DNA from: JALYRV01 sp035512575
GTDB lineage: Bacteria > Acidobacteriota > Vicinamibacteria > Vicinamibacterales > SCN-69-37
Assembly: GCA_035512575.1 (NCBI GenBank)
Contig: DATKDT010000019.1
Location: forward strand, 1 to 45,859
Length of the DNA: 45,859 nt
Direction of reading: 5' to 3'
Positions 38,054 through 45,272 of this stretch are shown here, piece after piece (position 1 is the stretch's first letter; every line of letters starts with the position of its first letter). The translations under genes were made by a program, and so were the position numbers. The notes under the pieces were generated by a model, which did no database searches, was not told the origin of the DNA, and saw nothing but the letters and a program-made list of their open reading frames with translations.

Positions 38054-38973
38054 GCCGAGGGTTCGCGCTCGCGGCCCTGCTGACGGCCGCGTGGCTCGCG
38101 GGCGCCGGCGCCGTGCTCGCGCAGCAGGTCTTCCGCGGCGGCGTCGAGGTCGTCTCGCTGTCGGTCACGGTCATGGACAGGGACGGCCGGTACGTCTCCG
38201 GGCTCGACCAACCGCGCTTTCAGGTCTTCGAGGACGGCGTCCGGCAGGACATCGTCTATTTTTCCCGCCAGCACCAGCCCATCGCCCTGACGCTGCTGAT
38301 CGACACCAGCACGAGCATGGAGGAGAAGCTGCCGATGGCGCAGCAGGCCGCGATCGGCTTCGCGCGGCAGCTCAAGCCGCTCGACGCCGCCGCCGTCATC
38401 GGGTTCGACAGCCGGCCCGAGATCCTGCAGACCTTCACGTCGGATAAGGCCCTGCTCGAACAGGCGATTCGCAAGACGCGCGCGGGCGGGTCCACGTCGC
38501 TTTACAACGCCATCTACATCGGCCTGCGCGAGCTGCAGCGTGTGAGGCCGGCCGACGGCGATCAGCCCCGGCGCCAGGCCATCGTCGTGCTCTCGGACGG
38601 CGAGGACACGACGAGCCTGGTCGGCTACGAGGAAGTGCTCGAGCTGGCCAAGCGCGCCGAGACGGCGGTCTATGCCATCGGGCTGCGCTCGCGCGACGAG
38701 CCGTCCACGAAGGGGTTCCGCGAGGCGGAGTTCGTGCTGCGCTCGCTGGCGCAGCAGACGGGCGGGCGCGAGTTCTTCGTCGACGATGCGAAGGGGCTGC
38801 CGGAGATCTATCAGCGGATCGCCGACGAGCTCGCAAACCAGTACTCTATCGGGTACATGTCGAAGAACAGCCGCCGCGACGGCGCCTATCGCCGCATTGT
38901 TGTCAGGGTCGACGCGCCCGACGCGCTGACCCGCACCAAGCAGGGCTACTACGCGCCGGGCGGCAGCCGATGA
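38050..38973 (+). CDS. VWFA-related secreted protein (intact MIDAS)
   Basis: A 307-residue protein with a signal peptide ending VLAQQ, an N-terminal strand domain (VVSLSVTVMDRDGRYVSGLDQPRFQVFEDGVRQDIVYFS), and a von Willebrand A domain with a full metal site in LIDTSTSME (DxSxS), GGSTSLYNAI (Thr/Ser of the second loop) and VVLSDGEDT. The C-terminal NQYSIGYMSKNSRRDGAYRRIVVRV...RTKQGYYAP closely matches the acidobacterial VWFA-related family as I recall it. It probably binds a ligand through Mg2+ in the periplasm or at the surface. It is the second of a tandem pair. Confidence 0.92.
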   Translation: MSRGFALAALLTAAWLAGAGAVLAQQVFRGGVEVVSLSVTVMDRDGRYVSGLDQPRFQVFEDGVRQDIVYFSRQHQPIALTLLIDTSTSMEEKLPMAQQAAIGFARQLKPLDAAAVIGFDSRPEILQTFTSDKALLEQAIRKTRAGGSTSLYNAIYIGLRELQRVRPADGDQPRRQAIVVLSDGEDTTSLVGYEEVLELAKRAETAVYAIGLRSRDEPSTKGFREAEFVLRSLAQQTGGREFFVDDAKGLPEIYQRIADELANQYSIGYMSKNSRRDGAYRRIVVRVDAPDALTRTKQGYYAPGGSR

Positions 38974-40475
38974 TCGGCGCGCCGCGCGTCTACATCGTCG
39001 GCGCGGGTCCGGGCGATCCGTCGCTGATCTCGCTGCGCGGCTATCGCTACCTGCAGCGCGCCGACGTCGTCATCTACGACCATCGCGTGCAGGCGCGGCT
39101 GCTGCGGTGGGCGCCGCCGTCGGCGGAGCGCATCGACGTGGGCCGATCCTCGGCGAAGCCGCTCGAACAGGACGCCGTGGCGCTGCTCGTGGCCGAGAAG
39201 GCGCGCGAAGGGCGCATGGTCGTGCGGCTCAAGTGGGGCGACCCGTTCGTATTCGACACGGGCGGCAAGGAAGCGCTGCTGCTGGCCGAGCACGGCATTC
39301 CGTTCGAAATCATTCCGGGCATTCCGGCGGCCATTGCCGCGCCTGCCTATGCGGGCATCCCGGTCACCTATCCGGCAGCCGGCGACACGCTCGTGATCAT
39401 CCGCGGGGCCGAGACGCCGACCACCGATCCGCCCGACGTGGACTGGGCGGCGCTGGCGAAGATGGACGGATCGATCGTCTGCTACTCGGGGCCGCGGCAG
39501 CTGCCGGCGATCGCGAAAGCGCTGATCGCGCACGGCAGGGCGGCCGACGAGACGGCGGTGCTGATTCGCAACGGCACGCTCGCCACGCAGCAGACCACCG
39601 TCACCACGCTTGGCGCGCTGGCCGAGGCCGTGGACGAGCGCCGGACGTCGCTGCTGATCGTCGGCGCGGTGGCCGATCTGCGCGAGCACCTGCAGTGGTT
39701 CGACCGGCGGCCGCTGTTCGGCAAGCGGATTGTGGTGACACGGCCTCGCGATCAGGCGCGCGAGCTCGTCGAGCGGCTCGAGGAAGCCGGCGCCGAAGCG
39801 ATCGAAGCGCCGCTCGTGACCAGCGAGCCGCCCGAAGACGACACCATGCTTATCGAGGCCGCGGCGCGGGCCGGGTCGTTCGACTGGATCATCTTCACGT
39901 CCGCGACGGCAGTCGAGAGCTTCCTGCGCGTGCTGCTCGATGGACAGGGCGACATCCGCACGCTCAAGGGCGTGCAGCTGTGCGCGATCGGGCCGTCGAC
40001 GGACGAGCGGCTGGCCGCGTTCGGCATCCGCGCCGACCTGGCGCCCGCGGAGTTCGGCGTCAGCGTGATTGCCGACGCGCTCGAGGGCACGACCGAGGCA
40101 CGCGTGCTGATCCTGCGCGCCGACCAGGCGCGCGACGTGCTCGCCGGCGAGCTGCAGGCGCGCGGCGCCGAGGTCACCGATGTGATCGCCTATCGCGCCG
40201 TGCCGGCGGTTGAAACGGGCCAGGACGTCTATCGCATGCTGCTCGAGGGGAAAGTGGACGCCGTGACGTTCACCAGCGCCGCGACGGTGCGCCAGTTCGT
40301 GGAGCTGGTCGGACGCGATCAGGCCATCGATCTACTCGGCACGACAACCGTCGCCGCCATCGGACCCGTCACCGCCGAAGCCGCAAACCAGCTGGGCGTG
40401 CCGGTGCAGGTCGTGCCGCACCGCTACACGGTGGACGGGCTGGTGGACGCGTTGATTGCGCACTTCGCTGAATAG
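38970..40475 (+). CDS. Fused uroporphyrinogen-III methyltransferase / uroporphyrinogen-III synthase
   Basis: A 501-residue CobA-HemD fusion. Residues 1-245 are the methyltransferase that makes precorrin-2 for sirohaem or B12 (VYIVGAGPGDPSLISLRGYRYLQRADVVIYD, IPFEIIPGIPAAIAAPAYAGIPVTY, LLIVGAVADLRE). Residues about 250-501 are HemD, which closes the tetrapyrrole ring (GKRIVVTRPRDQARELVERLEEAGAEAIEAPLV, IIFTSATAVESF, VDAVTFTSAATVRQFVEL, AAIGPVTAEAANQLG). The loop usually VRLKGGDPFVFGRGGEE reads VRLKWGDPFVFDTGGKE. It overlaps the VWA gene by ATGA, though no functional link is evident. Confidence 0.92.
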   Translation: MIGAPRVYIVGAGPGDPSLISLRGYRYLQRADVVIYDHRVQARLLRWAPPSAERIDVGRSSAKPLEQDAVALLVAEKAREGRMVVRLKWGDPFVFDTGGKEALLLAEHGIPFEIIPGIPAAIAAPAYAGIPVTYPAAGDTLVIIRGAETPTTDPPDVDWAALAKMDGSIVCYSGPRQLPAIAKALIAHGRAADETAVLIRNGTLATQQTTVTTLGALAEAVDERRTSLLIVGAVADLREHLQWFDRRPLFGKRIVVTRPRDQARELVERLEEAGAEAIEAPLVTSEPPEDDTMLIEAAARAGSFDWIIFTSATAVESFLRVLLDGQGDIRTLKGVQLCAIGPSTDERLAAFGIRADLAPAEFGVSVIADALEGTTEARVLILRADQARDVLAGELQARGAEVTDVIAYRAVPAVETGQDVYRMLLEGKVDAVTFTSAATVRQFVELVGRDQAIDLLGTTTVAAIGPVTAEAANQLGVPVQVVPHRYTVDGLVDALIAHFAE

Positions 40476-40570
40476 GCTCCAGACTCCAGACCCCAGGCTC
40501 CAGACAAGAAAAAACCCCGCGGGCCGTTGTGCCCGCGGGGTCATGTCTGGGGTCTGGAGCCTGGAGCCCC
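40475..40570. repeat. Inverted 7-nt-word repeat enclosing a terminator
   Basis: The left arm (40475-40504) consists of CTCCAGA-type words with a 7-nt step; the right arm (40545-40570) is its inverted copy (GTCTGG/GGAGCCT words). The arms touch the stop codons of both convergent genes, and a perfect GC-rich terminator hairpin lies between them. The whole gap between the two genes is therefore this nested structure. Confidence 0.85.
40506..40541 (-). terminator. Rho-independent terminator
   Basis: An 11-bp stem ACCCCGCGGGC/GCCCGCGGGGT (40514-40524 with 40531-40541) with a 6-nt loop, followed on the minus strand by a T-run. The T-run side serves the minus-strand glycine-zipper gene. Confidence 0.93.
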
Positions 40571-41466
40571 TAGTACCGCTGCACCCGCAGCGGCTGTTCG
40601 AGCCTGAGGCGCAGGATCGTGCCCTCCTCGAGCTTCACGTCGCTGCCCTCGGTGGCCGCGATCGTGCCGCCGGCGCCGATGACCGCGCCGATGATGGCGC
40701 CCTTCAGGCCGCCGATGATGCCGCCGATGATGGCGCCGACGCCCGCGCCGCCGCCGATCTTCGCGACTTCATTGTCCTTGTCGGCCTCGAGCACCTGCGT
40801 CAGCGTGCCGCGCATCTCGTGCGTGCGGCCGTTGATCGTGATCTGATCGAAGGCCAGCGTCATCGAGCCGCGGCGATCCGTGCGGCTCGCGCTGTCGACC
40901 GAGCTCACCACGCCGCGCACGCGCGACCCGGCCGGAATGAGCACGCGGTTGTCCTCGTACACGTCGGCGGCCGTCACCGCTTCGAAGCGCTGTTCGACCG
41001 TCGCCGTCTCTGAGCTCAGCGGCTGCGACAGCCGGACGTCGATCTCGGTGCCGCTCGGCACTTCGCCGGCCATGCGGCCACCGCGGTCGCGATACACGCC
41101 GCTCGTGCCGCGCGTGGCGGTGCCGGCCACGCCGCCGCTGATGCCGCTGGCCACCGCACGGGCGCGCGACTGCAGCGACAGAAGCTGGCTGCGCACCTGG
41201 TTGTACTGCGCGCGCGTGATGCGCTCGCCTTTCCGCTGTTTGACTTTCAGATAGATGACTTCCTCGCGGAGCATCTCGAACTGGGTATTCCCGAGCGAGT
41301 TGTCGCGCCGCAGCGCGTCCTCGACGTCGAGCGAGACTTCGTTCGACAGCACCTCGAGCCGCTCGATGTCGGCACGGGTCACGGTCTGCGCGTCGGCCGG
41401 CGCCGCCGCCAGCAGGGTCAGTGCGACGGCAAACGCCATCGGCATCCGGTATTTCAGCAAGCTCAT
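40570..41466 (-). CDS. Secreted glycine-zipper protein, unknown function
   Basis: A 298-residue protein with a signal peptide (MSLLKYRMPMAFAVALTLLAAAPADAQ). Residues about 28-95 are helical and charged. About 125-235 is a beta-rich part resembling TrbI/VirB10-like or conjugal-transfer barrels (GEVPSGTEIDVRLSQPLSSETATVEQRFEAVTAADV, RVLIPAGSRVRGVVSSVDSASR). About 240-275 is a glycine zipper (IGGGAGVGAIIGGIIGGLKGAIIGAVIGAGG). The C-terminus, LEEGTILRLRLEQPLRVQRY, repeats the RLxQPL motif. I start at ATG 41466, preceded by GGGAGGG. Probably an envelope protein. Confidence 0.82.
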   Translation of the reverse strand: MSLLKYRMPMAFAVALTLLAAAPADAQTVTRADIERLEVLSNEVSLDVEDALRRDNSLGNTQFEMLREEVIYLKVKQRKGERITRAQYNQVRSQLLSLQSRARAVASGISGGVAGTATRGTSGVYRDRGGRMAGEVPSGTEIDVRLSQPLSSETATVEQRFEAVTAADVYEDNRVLIPAGSRVRGVVSSVDSASRTDRRGSMTLAFDQITINGRTHEMRGTLTQVLEADKDNEVAKIGGGAGVGAIIGGIIGGLKGAIIGAVIGAGGTIAATEGSDVKLEEGTILRLRLEQPLRVQRY

Positions 41467-41587
41467 GTTCGTCCCTCCCATATTGGTCCAGACGCCTCTA
41501 CTGCAATTTGGACGCCGGGCCAGCTCAACGGGTTTGCCGCTATCATTAACGGGTGCGGCACACCCGCGAGTGGATCGCCAATCGCCC

Positions 41588-42829
41588 ATGAATACCGTCC
41601 GTCTGCACAAAACCGTTGGCGTCAGGGTGGGCCACGTCCAGGTCGGCGGCGGCGCGCCCGTCGTCGTCCAGTCGATGACGATGACCGATACGGCTGACGC
41701 GGCGTCGACGGCGACACAAGTCGTCGAGCTGGCGGAAGCCGGGTCGGAGATGGTGCGCGTCACGGTGAACCTGCCGGAGGCCGCGGCCGCGGTGCCGGAG
41801 ATCAAGCAGCGGATGCTCGACGCTGGGTGCGCCGCGCCGCTCATCGGAGACTTCCACTACAACGGCCACCTGCTGCTCACCCGCTTTCCGGAGTGCGCGA
41901 AATCTCTCGACAAGTACCGGATTAATCCCGGCAACGTCGGTACCGGAAAACGGCGCGACGAGCAGTTCTCCACGATTTGCGCGGTGGCGCGCGACCACGG
42001 CAAGCCGGTGCGCATCGGCGTCAACGGCGGCTCGCTCAATCAGGAGCTGGTCGTCGCGAAGATGCAGGAAAACACCGATCGCGCGCTCGGGAAGTCGTCC
42101 GAAGAGATCATCAGCGAGTGCATGGTGCTCTCGGCCCTGCAGTCGACCGAGCTCGCGCTCGAAGGCGGCCTTCGCAAGGACCAGATCATCATCTCGTGCA
42201 AGGTCTCGCGCCCGCGCGATTTGATCGCGGTCTATCGCGATCTCGCGCGCCGGACGGATCAGCCGCTGCACCTCGGTCTCACCGAAGCCGGCATGGGCAC
42301 GAAGGGCCTTGTGTGGTCGTCGGCGGCGATGGGCGTGCTGCTCGAGGAAGGCATCGGCGACACCATCCGCATCTCGCTGACGCCCAAGCCGGGCGGCGAC
42401 CGCCGCGAGGAGGTTTACGCCGCCTGCGAGCTGCTGCAGTCGCTCGGTCTGCGCACGTTTGCCCCCAGCATCACCGCCTGCCCCGGCTGCGGCCGCACGA
42501 CGAGCTCGACGTTCCAGCAGCTCGCCGAGCGCATCCAGGATTACGTCCGCGAGCAGATGCCGGTGTGGAAGCAGACGCACGAAGGCGTCGAGACCATGAC
42601 CGTCGCCGTCATGGGCTGCATCGTCAACGGGCCGGGGGAATCCAAAGCTGCGAACATCGGCATCAGCCTGCCCGGCACCGGCGAGTCGCCCAACTGCCCC
42701 ATCTTCATCGATGGCGTGCACGCGACAACGCTGCGCGGCACGTACGACGAACTGGCGGACGCGTTCCAGCGGCTGGTCGACGAGTACGTGCAGACGAAGT
42801 ACCCGGCCAAAGCCGGAGCGCGCGCCTGA
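41588..42829 (+). CDS. ispG: (E)-4-hydroxy-3-methylbut-2-enyl-diphosphate synthase
   Basis: IspG (GcpE) catalyses the penultimate step of the MEP isoprenoid pathway with a [4Fe-4S] cluster. The cluster cysteines are in CPGCGRTTSSTFQQLAERI (C298, C301) and MGCIVNGPGE (C344). Other signatures are VQSMTMTDTADAASTATQV, GDFHYNGHLLL, YRINPGNVG, VNGGSLNQ and GLTEAGMGTKGL. At 413 residues it is the two-domain bacterial form. The frame is open further upstream, but ATG 41588 gives the normal N-terminus. A TATCAT hexamer at 41541 may be its -10. Its stop overlaps the gluconokinase start. Confidence 0.96.
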   Translation: MNTVRLHKTVGVRVGHVQVGGGAPVVVQSMTMTDTADAASTATQVVELAEAGSEMVRVTVNLPEAAAAVPEIKQRMLDAGCAAPLIGDFHYNGHLLLTRFPECAKSLDKYRINPGNVGTGKRRDEQFSTICAVARDHGKPVRIGVNGGSLNQELVVAKMQENTDRALGKSSEEIISECMVLSALQSTELALEGGLRKDQIIISCKVSRPRDLIAVYRDLARRTDQPLHLGLTEAGMGTKGLVWSSAAMGVLLEEGIGDTIRISLTPKPGGDRREEVYAACELLQSLGLRTFAPSITACPGCGRTTSSTFQQLAERIQDYVREQMPVWKQTHEGVETMTVAVMGCIVNGPGESKAANIGISLPGTGESPNCPIFIDGVHATTLRGTYDELADAFQRLVDEYVQTKYPAKAGARA

Positions 42830-43314
42830 TCGTCGTCGTCATGGGCGTGTCGGGCGCCGGCAAGACGCTGATCGGCCGCGCGCTCGCCCGCAGGCTCGGA
42901 TGGCCCTTCCTCGACGGCGACGACTTTCACCCCGCATCCAACGTCGACAAGATGCGCGGCGGCACGCCGCTGGAGCCCGGGGACCGCGTGGCGTGGCTCG
43001 ACGCGATCCTCGTCGCGCTGACGACCGTGCAGCGCACGGGCGGCCATGCGGTGCTGGCGTGTTCGGCGCTCCGGCATGATTTTCGAGAGGCGCTTCGGGA
43101 AGATTTGAGCGCGGTGCGCTTCGTATACTTGAAGGCCGACCGCGAGCTGGTCCGCGGGCGCATTTCAGCCCGCACCGATCACTTCATGCCGGCTTCCCTG
43201 GTCGACAGTCAGTTCGCCACGCTCGACGAGCCGAACGATGCGCTCGTGATCGATGCGTCGAAGACGCCGGAGGCGATCGTCGAGGAGATTGAGCGGGAGC
43301 TTTCCGTCGGCTAG
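42826..43314 (+). CDS. gntK: Gluconokinase (GntK family), probable CTG start
   Basis: A P-loop kinase of 162 residues that phosphorylates gluconate. Motifs are VVMGVSGAGKTLIGRAL (Walker A), DGDDFHPASNVDKMRGGTPLEPGDRVAWLD, SALRHDFREALRE, YLKADRELVRGRISAR and HFMPASLVDSQFATLDEP, all typical of GntK. No ATG, GTG or TTG precedes the first beta strand; the first ATG (42841) would remove it. CTG 42826 overlaps the ispG stop as CTGA and has GGAG 7 nt upstream, so I use it. It is translationally coupled to ispG. Confidence 0.9.
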   Translation: MIVVVMGVSGAGKTLIGRALARRLGWPFLDGDDFHPASNVDKMRGGTPLEPGDRVAWLDAILVALTTVQRTGGHAVLACSALRHDFREALREDLSAVRFVYLKADRELVRGRISARTDHFMPASLVDSQFATLDEPNDALVIDASKTPEAIVEEIERELSVG

Positions 43315-43318
43315 CGCG

Positions 43319-43789
43319 TCACTCCGTCCACACCAGCAGCCGGTCACCGTTCGCCCGCGCGTGATCGATCACAACCGACGGGCCGTATTTCGCGAGATCG
43401 GCGGCGGTGATCTCGAGCCGCTCGAGATCGAGACCCGTTCCCCGCACCAGATACTGCGCGGCGGGACCTTTGAGGCGGAAAAACCAGTACGGCACATCCG
43501 CGGATACGAGGCGCTGCTCGTTCGCCTGATAAGCGAGCACCGCGAGGCGGCTGAGCGGCGGCGGTTGCTGCGCGGGCGGCGCCGCGCGGCGGATGACGTT
43601 GCCGGCTTCGTCGAGCGTGAGCAGCGGAGGCCTGCTGCCCAGCGCCAACCGAATCGCGGTGAAGCGCCGCAGCGCTTCGGGCGCATCGGCGTCTTCGACG
43701 TTCACGGCGCGCCAGGCAAGAATGCCGAAAATGCCGAAGCCGACGATGGCGCCGGCGAGCAGGACGAGCAGCACGCGGCGTGTTCGCAT
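43319..43789 (-). CDS. Small membrane-anchored protein, unknown function
   Basis: A 156-residue protein starting MRTRRVLLVLLAGAIVGFGIFGILAWRAV, a positively charged start plus one transmembrane helix or uncleaved signal. The remaining part is soluble and Pro/Ala-rich in the middle (RRAAPPAQQPPPLSR), with a C-terminal mixed fold (VPYWFFRLKGPAAQYLVRGTGLDLERLEITAADLAKYGPSVVIDHARANG). It resembles nothing I can name. The ATG overlaps the MATE stop (TGATG), so it is co-expressed with the transporter and might be an accessory of it; that is only context. Confidence 0.72.
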   Translation of the reverse strand: MRTRRVLLVLLAGAIVGFGIFGILAWRAVNVEDADAPEALRRFTAIRLALGSRPPLLTLDEAGNVIRRAAPPAQQPPPLSRLAVLAYQANEQRLVSADVPYWFFRLKGPAAQYLVRGTGLDLERLEITAADLAKYGPSVVIDHARANGDRLLVWTE

Positions 43790-45135
43790 CAGGCCACCAG
43801 CGGCAACGTCTCGGTCCTGAGCTGGCTCGATCGATGAAACCAGAGCGTGACGAGCACAATGCCGACGAGAATGAGTCCCGTCGAGAGGCCGGTCCACAGA
43901 CCCGGCACTCCCCAGTCCCACCAGAAACACAGCGCATAACCAAGTGGCAGGCCGACAATCCAGTGGCCGGCCAGGTGCCAGAGCATCGGGGTGCGCGTGT
44001 CGCCCAGGCCGCGCAGCAGCCCGGTCGAGACCGCCTGGACGCCGTCGAACAGCTGGAAGATGGCCGCGATCGCCAGCAGCGAGAGCCCGATGCCGACGAC
44101 GCCGGGGTCGCGCGTGAAGATGTGCAGCAGCGGCCGGGGCATCAGGACGAAGACGATGCCGGCCAGAGCCATGAAGCCGCCGCCGATGAGCAGCGCGGCC
44201 TTGCCCGCGGCGCGCACGCCGCCGACGTCGCCGCGGCCGACGGCCTGCCCCACGCGCACCGCGCCGGCCGACGACATGCCGAACGGAATCATGAACGTGA
44301 AGCTCGCGAGGTTGAGCGCGATCTGGTGGGCCGCGACCGCCGCGGGCGTCAGCGCGCCGGCCAGCGCGCTGGCAGCGGCGAAGACGCCGACTTCGACGGT
44401 GATCTGAAACGCCGCCGGCAGGCCCAGACGCACCAGACGCGCGAGGCGCTCGCGCTCCGCGCGCATCGGCACGTCGCGCAGGCCGCTCGAATGCCGCCGC
44501 TCGCGCCGGACGATGACCACGAAGAGGAATACGGCGAGATAGATTCGCGCCGCCACCGTGGCCCAGGCCGATCCCACGACGCCAAGCTCGGGAAACCCGA
44601 AGCGCCCGAAAATGAGCACATAATTGCCCGCGATGTTGACGAGATTCGCGGTCACCAGCGCGATCATGACGGGGCGCACGATGTTCATCGCCTGCAGGTA
44701 GCGGCGGAAGGCGACGAACAGCATCAGCGGCAGCGCGCTCCAGATCACCGTGCCGATGTACGGCACGATCAGCGCGAGCACCTCGCCGTGAAATCCAAAG
44801 GACGGCAGCAGGTACAGGAGCAGCGCGACCGCAATCATCAGCGGGATCGAGTAGAGCAGCGCGAGGGCCACGCCGTTGAACAGCCAGCGGTGGCACTCCT
44901 GAATCCGCCCCGCGCCGAACGCCTGCGAGACGAACGTGTCGAGCCCCATCAGCAGGCCGATGCCGAACACGGCCGGCGTCATGAACAGCGTGCTGCCGAC
45001 GCCCACCGCACCCAGGGCCGCGGGCCCCAGCGGCCCGACCATGATGGTGTCGACGATGCCCATCATGATCCAGCCGATCTCCGCCATCACGAGCGGGATG
45101 GCCAGAGCCAGCATGGGTTTCAGTTCACGGAGCAC
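43789..45135 (-). CDS. MATE-family multidrug efflux transporter
   Basis: A 448-residue protein with twelve hydrophobic segments in two MatE repeats. The first opens with LKPMLALAIPLVMAEIGWIMMGIVDTIMVG and GLLMGLDTFVSQAFGAG; the second with RLVRLGLPAAFQITVEVGVFAAASALAG and SSAGAVRVGQAVGRGD. These are the NorM-type signatures. It would export cationic drugs or metabolites using a Na+ or H+ gradient. The start is GTG 45135, with no clear Shine-Dalgarno; its promoter must lie in the repeat-rich 20-nt-plus gap shared with the TPR gene. Confidence 0.93.
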   Translation of the reverse strand: MLRELKPMLALAIPLVMAEIGWIMMGIVDTIMVGPLGPAALGAVGVGSTLFMTPAVFGIGLLMGLDTFVSQAFGAGRIQECHRWLFNGVALALLYSIPLMIAVALLLYLLPSFGFHGEVLALIVPYIGTVIWSALPLMLFVAFRRYLQAMNIVRPVMIALVTANLVNIAGNYVLIFGRFGFPELGVVGSAWATVAARIYLAVFLFVVIVRRERRHSSGLRDVPMRAERERLARLVRLGLPAAFQITVEVGVFAAASALAGALTPAAVAAHQIALNLASFTFMIPFGMSSAGAVRVGQAVGRGDVGGVRAAGKAALLIGGGFMALAGIVFVLMPRPLLHIFTRDPGVVGIGLSLLAIAAIFQLFDGVQAVSTGLLRGLGDTRTPMLWHLAGHWIVGLPLGYALCFWWDWGVPGLWTGLSTGLILVGIVLVTLWFHRSSQLRTETLPLVA

Positions 45136-45149
45136 GATGAACTATTGTA

Positions 45150-45272
45150 GGTTCCATGGGTTCCATGGGTTCCACAGGTTCCATCGGTTCCACAGGTTCG
45201 GTTCTGGTTCTCGTTCTGGTTCTGGTTCTGGTTCCCTGCACACCGGCAACCGGCAACTGGCAACAGGCAACC
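45150..45272. repeat. Compound 9-, 6- and 7-nt tandem repeat at the TPR gene start
   Basis: Five 9-nt units of the GGTTCCATG type (45150-45194), six 6-nt units of the GTTCTG type (45201-45236), and four 7-nt units GGCAACC/T/A/C (45245-45272). The tract spans the first available start codon of the following gene and is read in frame without a stop. It also occupies all the upstream DNA available between the TPR gene and the divergent MATE gene. Confidence 0.88.
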
